64,000 nucleotides of DNA. Source: Dasypus novemcinctus. Its lineage: Eukaryota > Chordata > Mammalia > Cingulata > Dasypodidae. Shown piece after piece: positions 57,446-64,000 of the stretch. Under the pieces are notes generated by a model that saw only the letters and a list, made by a program, of their open reading frames with translations, was not told the DNA's origin and searched no databases. How positions within the stretch are numbered: position 1 is the stretch's first letter; each line of letters opens with the position of its first letter. The translations under genes were made by a program, and so were the position numbers. The stretch lies in assembly GCF_030445035.2 (NCBI RefSeq), contig NC_080702.1:31287109-31351108 (forward strand). Reading direction: 5' to 3'.

Positions 57446-58393
57446 TTATACTCTCCTACAACTTTGCCTGTCCTGTTTTTTCCTTTCTTCCTGAAGAACT
57501 CCCTTTAGAATTTCTTGAAGGGGAGATTTCTTGTTGGTATACTCTTTCAGTTTCTGTTTGCGAATATTTTGAACTCTCCATCATGGTTGAATGCCATTTT
57601 AGCTGGATAGAGTATTCTTGGTTGGAAATTTTTTTCCTTTAGTACCTTGACTATATCATACCACTGCCTTCTTGCCTCCATGGTTTCAGATCAGCACTTA
57701 ATGTAATGGAGCTTCCCTTGTATGTGATGCTTTTCTTTTCTCTTTTTAGAATTTTCTCTTTGTCTTGAGCATTGGATAATTTGACAAGTATATGTCTTGG
57801 GGTGGACTTGTTGGGGTTTATGACCAGTGGAGTGCGCTGTGCTTCTTGGATATGTACATCTGTCTCTTTCAGTAGATTTGGGAAGTTTTCAGCCATTATT
57901 TCCTGCAACACTCCTTCTGACCCCTTTCCCTTCTCTTCTCCTTCTGGCATGCCTATAATACGTATGTTTGAGCATTTTGCATTGTCATTCAGGTCCCTAA
58001 GTCCTAGCTGGATTTTTTCTTTTTATTGACCCTTTCTACTATCTGTTTGATTTCTGATGTACTGTCTTCCACATCACTAATTCTCTGCTCTGCCTCTTCT
58101 AGTCTGCTGATATTTGCTGCAAGTGTATTTTTGATTTCTTGAACTGTGGTGTTCATTCCCATCATATCTGTTATCTTTTTGCGTATGTCTGCAATTTCCC
58201 CTCCAAGTGATGTCTTCAAGTTGCTAACCTCTTTCATTACTTCATCAAATTTGTTGGTGAAAAATGTTCTGAGCTCTTTCATTGCTTGTGCAAAGATCTG
58301 CTCCCCTTCCTGATTTTTGGTTTGTTGATTGGATTCAGCCATGTTTTCCTGATTATTGGTTTGGTTTGTAGATTTTTGTTGCTTTCTGGTCAT
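57446..58393 (-). pseudogene. L1-D ORF1 pseudogene (RNA-binding protein)
   Basis: About 315 codons from MTRKQQKS (58,393) to the stop at 57,446-57,448. The first stretch (58,393-58,004) is a Gln/Asn-rich tail followed by a coiled coil with heptad-like spacing (IKNTLAANISRLEEAEQRIS). The second (57,950-57,651) covers the RNA-recognition region with MPEGEEKGKGSEG and VKLSNAQDKEKIL. The C-terminal part to 57,446 follows after another break. Between the ORFs lie 89 bases, a normal L1 spacing. Lost frame, but otherwise complete domain order. Confidence 0.85.
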
Positions 58394-59185
58394 TATTTAA
58401 TCTTGACGGATTTAATCAGTTCCTTAGCTTCTTTGTCTACTCTTGGAGATGAATTAGCTGTTGTTTTTATGTAAGTGTTATATCTTCTCTTTGTCACTTT
58501 GTTCTTCTTATTCTAATTTCTTGTTGTTAGTTAAGTTTACTTTAAAGGAAAGTTTTAGTGCCAGGGAAAGGCAATTGTGTAAGCAAGGGAAAAGTGTAAA
58601 GTAGTATTGGTGATATATGTTAACAAAGCAAGAATATGAGATCTGGGAGGATGGAGGTTAGATTCATGTAAATTGTGTAGAGTTATAGCAGTAGGTAGAG
58701 TACCTATTATGAGGTAGATGATTGAATATGGGAGGAATATAGTATAAACTAAAAATCTATTGTTTTCGTGAGAGAGGGAAAAAGAAATGAAAGGTAATAG
58801 TTTCAATAGTGGATAACAGACAGAAAACAAGACAAAGTTATTAGAAATTAAGACTTAGACACTTCGTGGATGAAAGAAAGGGAGGTGGGAGGTGGAATAT
58901 AGCAGAGACAGTACATGATGGCAGATATCAAGATGTAGGGGCAAGAGGATAGTGTAGGTAGCCTAAATCAGTTCACATAGAAATGAGGCAGTGGAGGATG
59001 AGAAAACCTCAGCAAATGTGAGGTGTTTCCTGGTATACCTTTCCACTAAATCGATGTCCAGATACTTCCTGCCCTGCAAAAATCCCAAAAAAAGCCCCGC
59101 CTTGGAGGACCTCCAGTTGCGCCCAGCTGTTTCTTTCCGGGAGAAATCGCAAGGCAAGTTCACTCAGCGACCATTTGCTTCTGCT
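58394..59185 (-). promoter_or_regulatory. L1-D 5' UTR, probably truncated
   Basis: About 0.8 kb upstream of ORF1, pyrimidine-rich on the coding strand next to ORF1, with a short C/G-richer part at the outer end (59,040-59,185). It is shorter than the 1.8 kb 5' UTR of L1-A, so the element is probably slightly 5'-truncated or belongs to a subfamily with a different 5' UTR. Confidence 0.55.
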
Positions 59186-59262
59186 TCCTATATTTTTTAA
59201 TATAACAGAATTTGTGTGTATGTATTTTCAAAAAAAATAAAATAAAAATAAACAAAATGTAA
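59186..59262 (+). mobile_element. L1-C, right part: terminal block and A-rich tail
   Basis: Continuation of 50,705-50,772: TATATTTTTTAATATAACAG followed by TGTGTATG and an A-rich tail. Immediately after it the L1-B ORF2 sequence resumes at the codon following the one where it stopped at 50,704. Confidence 0.72.
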
Positions 59263-62200
59263 AATATTGTGAGAGAAAAAGATGGACACTAAGTATTAGT
59301 AAAAGGGGTAATCTTTCAAGAAAAAAAAAGAACAATCATAAACATTGATGCACCTTACCAGGGACCTCAAAATGTAATGCAAACCCTGGAAAAGTGAAAT
59401 GGAGAAATAAATGGCTCTACAATTATTTTGGGGGACTTCGGTAACCATTATCATCATTAGACAGAACATATCAAGAGAGAATCAATAAGGAAACATAGAC
59501 TTTGTATAATTTATTTGAGGATCTGTACCTAACTGACAATTAAAGAGCAATACACCCAAAGACAGAAGGATATACATTCTTCTAAAGTGCACATGGAAGA
59601 CAGACACATGCTAGGACACAGGAAAAGTCTCAATGAATTCAGTAAGATTGAAATCATACCAAGTAATTTCTTTGACCACAGTGGAATGAAGTTGGAAATC
59701 TGCAAGGGTCAGAGAACCAGGTTAGGCCCAATGATATGGAAGTTAAGCAACACAATATTAGATAAAAGTGGATCAAGGAGGTAATCACAAAAGAAATCAG
59801 TAACTAACTTGAAAATAATGTAAATGGCAATAAAACATATCAAAACTGATGGAATGCAGCAAAAAATGCACTGAGAGGGAAATTCATAGCCATAAATTCA
59901 TACATCAAATAAGAAGAAAGTGTTAAGATAGAAGAATAAACTACACACTTGGAAGAATTAGTGAAAAAAATGAGAAACTAACCCCAAACAGAAGAAGCAA
60001 TGAAGAAATAACAAAGATCAGAGCAGACAAAAAAAAAAGGAAGAAGAAAATGAGAAAGCATTACAAAAAATAAAACAAAGAACTGCTTCTATGAGAAGAT
60101 CAAAAACAATTGACAAACCCTTAAGTAGATTAACAATGTAGAAAATAGAGAAAATACAAACATACAAAATAATTAATGAGAAAGGGGATATGACCACTGA
60201 CCCCACAGAAATAAAGACTTTCATAAGAGGGTACTTTGAAAAACTAGATTCAAACAAGAAGGACAATTTTTGAAGAAATGAAGAAATTCCTAAAAACACA
60301 TAAGCAGCTTACTTTGACAAAAGAAGAAGTTCAGGTTCCCAACAAACCAATCACAAGTAAAGAGATATTCGGTCATTAAAAATCTCCCAACAAAGAAGAG
60401 ACTGGGGCCAGATGGCTTCACAGGTAGGTCTACCAAACATTCTGGAAAGAACTAACAACAATCTTGCTGAAACTCTTCCTAAATATTGATCTAGAAGGAA
60501 CATTGCCTAACTCATTCTATGATGCCAACATTACCATAATACTAAAGCCAAACAAAGACACCACAAGAAAGGAAAATTACAGGCCAAGATCTCTAATCAA
60601 GCTAGATGTGAATATCCTCAACAAAATACTCTCTAATTGTATTCAACAACACATTAAATGAATTATACACCATGGCCAAGTAAGTTTCTTTGCTGTTATG
60701 CAAGGATGGTTCAACATTAGAAAATCAATTAGTGTAATACACCACATAAACAGATCAAAGGAAAAAAATCTATAGAAGCAGAAAAAGAATTTGACAAAAT
60801 ACAGTATATGATTTCTTGATAAAAACATTGCAAAAGACAGGAATATAAGGGAACTTTCTGAACATGAAAAAGGGTATATATGAATAACCCACAGCTAACA
60901 TCACTTACAATGGTGAAATTCTAAAATATTTCCCTCTAAGATCAGGAACAAGACAAGAAATCCCTCTATTACTCCTTCTATTTAACTTTATGTTAGAAGT
61001 ACTTGCTTGAGTACTGAGGCAAGAACCACATATAAAAGGCACCCAAACTGGAAAGGAAGAAGTCAAAATTTCACTACTTGCTGATGACATGATCCTATAC
61101 ATAGAAAATCCTGAGAAGTCTACAACAAAGCTTCTAGAACATGGAAACTAGCTCCATAAAGTTGCAGGTTATAAGATTAAAGGACAAAATCAGTAGAATT
61201 TCTGTACACCAATAAGGATCAATATGAGGAAGAAATCAAGAAACAAATACCATTCAAAATAGTAAATTTAAATAACCAAATACCTAGGAATAAATTTAAC
61301 TACAGATGTAAAAGACTTTTCCCCAAAATCTCCACACTGTTCAAAGAAATCAAAGAAGTCTTAAGTGAAAGGAAGAATATTCCCTGTTCTTGAAGAGGAA
61401 GACTAAATATCATTAAGATGTCCATCCTACCAAAACTGACCTATAGATTCAATGCAATCCCAATATCCATCAACACAGCATTTTTAATGAATCAGAAAAA
61501 ATATCTATGAAATTTATTTGAAAAAGTAACAGACCCCAAATAGCAAGAGACATATCAAAAAAGAGAAATGAAATTAGAGGAATCATACTACCTGACTTCA
61601 AAATATACTACAAAACTACAGTAGTGAAAACAGCATGATATTGGCACAAGGATAGACACATTGATCAATGGCACCAAACTGAGAGTTCCAATATAGATCC
61701 TTATATATACAGTCACTTGAATATTTGACAAGGCCACCAAGCCCATACAACTGTGAGAGAATGGCCTTTTCAACAGATGTTACCTGGAGAATTGGATGTC
61801 CACATGCAAAAGAATGAAAGAGGATTGCGATCTCACACCTTATGCAAAAATCAACTCAAGATGGATCCAATACCTAAATATAAGAGCCAAGACCACAAAG
61901 ACCTTGGATAACAACGTAGGATAGCATCTATAGGACCATGTAATAGGAAATGGCTTAATCAACTTCACACCCAAAGCACAAGCAGCAAAAGAACAAATAG
62001 ATTAATGGGATCTCCTCAAAATTTAAGCCATTTACACCTCAAAGGATTTTTTCAAGGAAGTGAAGACAGCCTATACTATGGGAGAAAATAATTGGTAACC
62101 ATGTATCTGACAGGCAACTAATATCTTGTGTGTTTAAAAAACTAGTATTTCTCAAATATAAAAGTACAAACAACCCATTTTAAAAATTTGCAAGAAATGT

Positions 62201-62800
62201 AAACAGACGCTTTTCCAAAGAAGAAACACAATGGCTATAAAGCATTTGAAAAAATACTCAAAATCTCCAGCTTTTAGTGAAATGCAAATCAAAACTACAA
62301 TAAATTACCATCTTACTCCCATTAGACTGGTGGTTATTTAAAAAAAAAAAAAAGAAGAAGAGTATAAGTATTAGAGAGGATGTGGAGGAATGTGAACACT
62401 TATCCACTTCTGGTGGGAATGCAGGAGGATCCAGCCATTCTGGAGGACATTTTGGCGGTTTCTCAAAATGTTACCTATAGATTTGCCACATGACCCAGCA
62501 ATCCCATTGCTGAGTATATACCCAGAAGAACTGAAAACAAGGACACAAAGAAGTATATGGACATCAATGTTCATAGTGGCGTTATTCACTATTGCCAAAA
62601 GTTGGAATCAACCCAAATGCATATCAAAGGATGAATTGATCAAAGAAATAAGGTATATACATACAATGGAATACTACTCAGCTATAAGAAGGAAAACAGT
62701 ACAAGCACATGGGAAAACATGGATGAATCTTGAGGATCTTATGTTGAGTGAAGCAAGCCAGGCATTGAAGGACAAATACTGTATGACTTCTCTTATATGA

Positions 62801-64000
62801 AATAAGGAAATCAAGCTTTCTCAGAGAGCTAGAGATTGGATGATAGGTTTACAGGAAATTGGCAGGGAGAGGAATGTTGAGAGCAGACACCTACATGGGT
62901 GAAATCTATTAAAAAGTTTAGGTTATTATTAGTATAGGGAAAGGATGAGATGGGGGCATAAGGATAACTTTTGGTGGGGCTTTGCAAGCTTAAGGGGGGT
63001 TAGGGTTTGGAGGATGGTACAGATGGCCCAAGGAATTGGGGCAGGCCTGGGGGAAACAGTTGAAAAGGAGATATTTTCGGGTATGTGATTGAAACTATAA
63101 TGTTGAGGAAACACTTTAGAAAATATGATAAGGATGGATTACCCGTTTAAGGTGCTTAAGGGTGAGGAGCATCTAGAATAAGACAGGCTTCAAGGGAGTG
63201 TGTGAGTGCTCATCTTGTCACAGTGTGTTACATTATTGGGTGGAGAACTATATAATGCATGGGAATGTGTGCTCACATCCTTGGAAGGGCTGATGTTCTG
63301 AAATAGAGGGAATTGTGTCTCTTGAGAGAATTGATGACTTTAATTGGGGAGGACAGTTCAGTATGTCAAGCCCTCAGCATTGCTGTAATAATCTGTGAAT
63401 CTGGTTCTTTAAGCAGTGAAGATTGATTGTCACTGTGGGCCCTGAGGGGAGGGGGAGAGAGGAATAGAATAGATGAAAGCAAGGTAACTGCAGGGCAATG
63501 AAAGTGTTCCACAAGATCATGCAATAATGGATATAGATATGTTAAATTACACCAAAATGTATAAAAGCCTATACATGAAATTATAAACCATAATGTAAAA
63601 CATAATGTAACTATAAATTTAGACAATTGTATAGACTAAAATATAAACCATTAAGTAAACCAAATGGATTAATGTTTTATAGCTATGTTTCAATATCTGT
63701 ACATCAACAGCAGCAAAAATAACATGAATGTGTATAAAGATCATTGTTGGGAAAGGGGGAAAAGGGTTTGATATTGGATACATGGGAGTTCCTATATTAT
63801 ATATATGACTTTACTTGATCTAAAACATATTTGAAGACAGCATTAAAAATTAGGGAAAACATGGATGCACAAATGGAGGAAGATATGAAAGAAATTGCCT
63901 TATACATGCAGGGCAATGCCTACAACAGTGATGAAAAGTAAAATGCCAAAAAAGAAGTCTTATGATATTTTTCATTTCTAATACCCCATTTTATTTTTAC
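62801..64000 (+). other. L1-B 3' UTR (continues past the window)
   Basis: Follows the ORF2 stop (TGA at 62,798-62,800). It matches the start of the long 3' UTR of L1-D (53,544 downward) and L1-1, including the block ATAGAGGGAA with TCTCTTGAGAGAA (63,304-63,332) and the first L1-like 3'-end unit at about 63,480-63,850. The middle and terminal units would lie beyond 64,000. Confidence 0.78.

Larger units (their letters stand above)
50773..59185 (-). mobile_element. L1-D: near-complete young LINE-1, inactive
   Basis: An 8.4 kb minus-strand L1, the best preserved in the window. In coding order: 5' UTR (59,185-58,394), ORF1 (58,393-57,446), ORF2 (57,356-53,545), 3' UTR (53,544-about 50,800) and A tail (poly-T at 50,773-50,812). 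It splits the short L1-C; similar TCCTAT sequences at both borders may be the target duplication. ORFs are broken by several stops or frameshifts, but long open stretches remain (up to 346 codons), so decay is recent compared with L1-A and L1-B. Confidence 0.9.
50460..62800 (+). pseudogene. L1-B ORF2 pseudogene, split by nested L1s
   Basis: Start ATG at 50,460 (MANVGNSMREI, like MAKINNSLKVI of L1-D). N-terminal endonuclease part 50,460-50,704 with TMNVNGLNSPVKR and CCLLETN, where the usual CLQETH is altered. The rest resumes at 59,262: endonuclease end with [14 protein letters not shown] (59,587-59,784), reverse-transcriptase start with [19 protein letters not shown] (60,491-60,550), catalytic block read as LLADDMILY near 61,075-61,100 (usual FADD), and C-terminal end to 62,800. 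Many stops; clearly inactive. Without inserts the length is about 3.78 kb, normal for L1 ORF2. Confidence 0.82.
48725..64000 (+). mobile_element. L1-B: full-order LINE-1, interrupted, runs off window
   Basis: Plus-strand L1 with 5' UTR (48,725-49,412, beginning near AAGATGATTTTGGAGGAAG, a form of the usual L1 5' start), ORF1 (49,413-50,394), ORF2 (50,460-62,800) and 3' UTR (62,801 to beyond 64,000). ORF2 is split between 50,704 and 59,262 by later insertions; the two sides join without gap in the L1 coordinate. All frames are broken. It is itself inserted in ORF1 of L1-A. Confidence 0.83.

Noticed and set aside
1..64000. CRISPR-like arrays, bacterial operons, defence systems or phage modules
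   Set aside because: Repeats are dispersed retroelements, not regularly spaced short repeats. There is no gene density or ribosome-binding-site pattern of a prokaryote. Nothing supports such a system.

Overview
This is a 64 kb piece of a mammalian nuclear genome. It is AT-rich, has almost no long ORFs, and consists mostly of retroelements. Two copies of a tRNA-derived SINE resembling the DAS family of armadillos (2,785-3,235 and 42,263-42,593), one lineage-specific LINE-1 (L1) lineage with a very long 3' UTR, and MIR/L2 remnants all point to a xenarthran. Armadillo (Dasypus-like) is favoured, but this rests on remembered family features, not a database search.

The only gene I would call functional is an intronless olfactory receptor coding exon on the minus strand (29,895-30,881, class II, family-7-like). 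A good splice acceptor lies 16 bases before its ATG. The surroundings look like an olfactory-receptor cluster: non-repetitive blocks recur at diverged copies (6.88-7.86 kb versus 42.66-44.80 kb, and 28.44-28.72 kb versus 44.88-45.10 kb), which suggests old segmental duplication followed by heavy L1 invasion.

Layout. 0-11 kb: old L1 ORF2 pieces with young 5'-truncated L1 3' ends dropped into them, a DAS SINE, and two inverted/direct L1 insertions. 11.1-20.2 kb: a near-full-length minus-strand L1 with broken ORFs and a nested 0.34 kb L1 in its ORF2. 20.7-28.0 kb: a minus-strand provirus with two LTRs, primer-binding site, polypurine tract and 4-bp target duplication, but no recognisable gag, pol or env; a class-II-like solo LTR with a perfect 6-bp duplication is nested in it. 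28-31 kb: the receptor locus. 31.4-34.7 kb: an old plus-strand L1 with L1 3' ends inserted in it. 34.7-38 kb: mostly old sequence with L1M, MIR and L2 remnants. 38-45 kb: an inverted/direct L1, an unusual repeat of its 3' UTR, a MaLR-like LTR carrying a DAS SINE, and a paralogous block. 45-64 kb: L1s nested several levels deep. A plus-strand L1 (A) is broken by a second plus-strand L1 (B); B's ORF2 is split by a short L1 3' end (C); C is split by an 8.4 kb minus-strand L1 (D).

I found no CRISPR array, operon, rRNA/tRNA gene or other new molecular system. The least expected signals are in the L1 lineage itself. Its roughly 2.75 kb 3' UTR appears to contain two diverged L1-type 3' ends in series, and a ~104-codon open frame near the 3' terminus is kept in four young copies and can still be followed in older ones. 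Boundaries of repeats are by-eye alignments between copies inside this window and are usually good to about 5-30 bases unless a target duplication fixes them.
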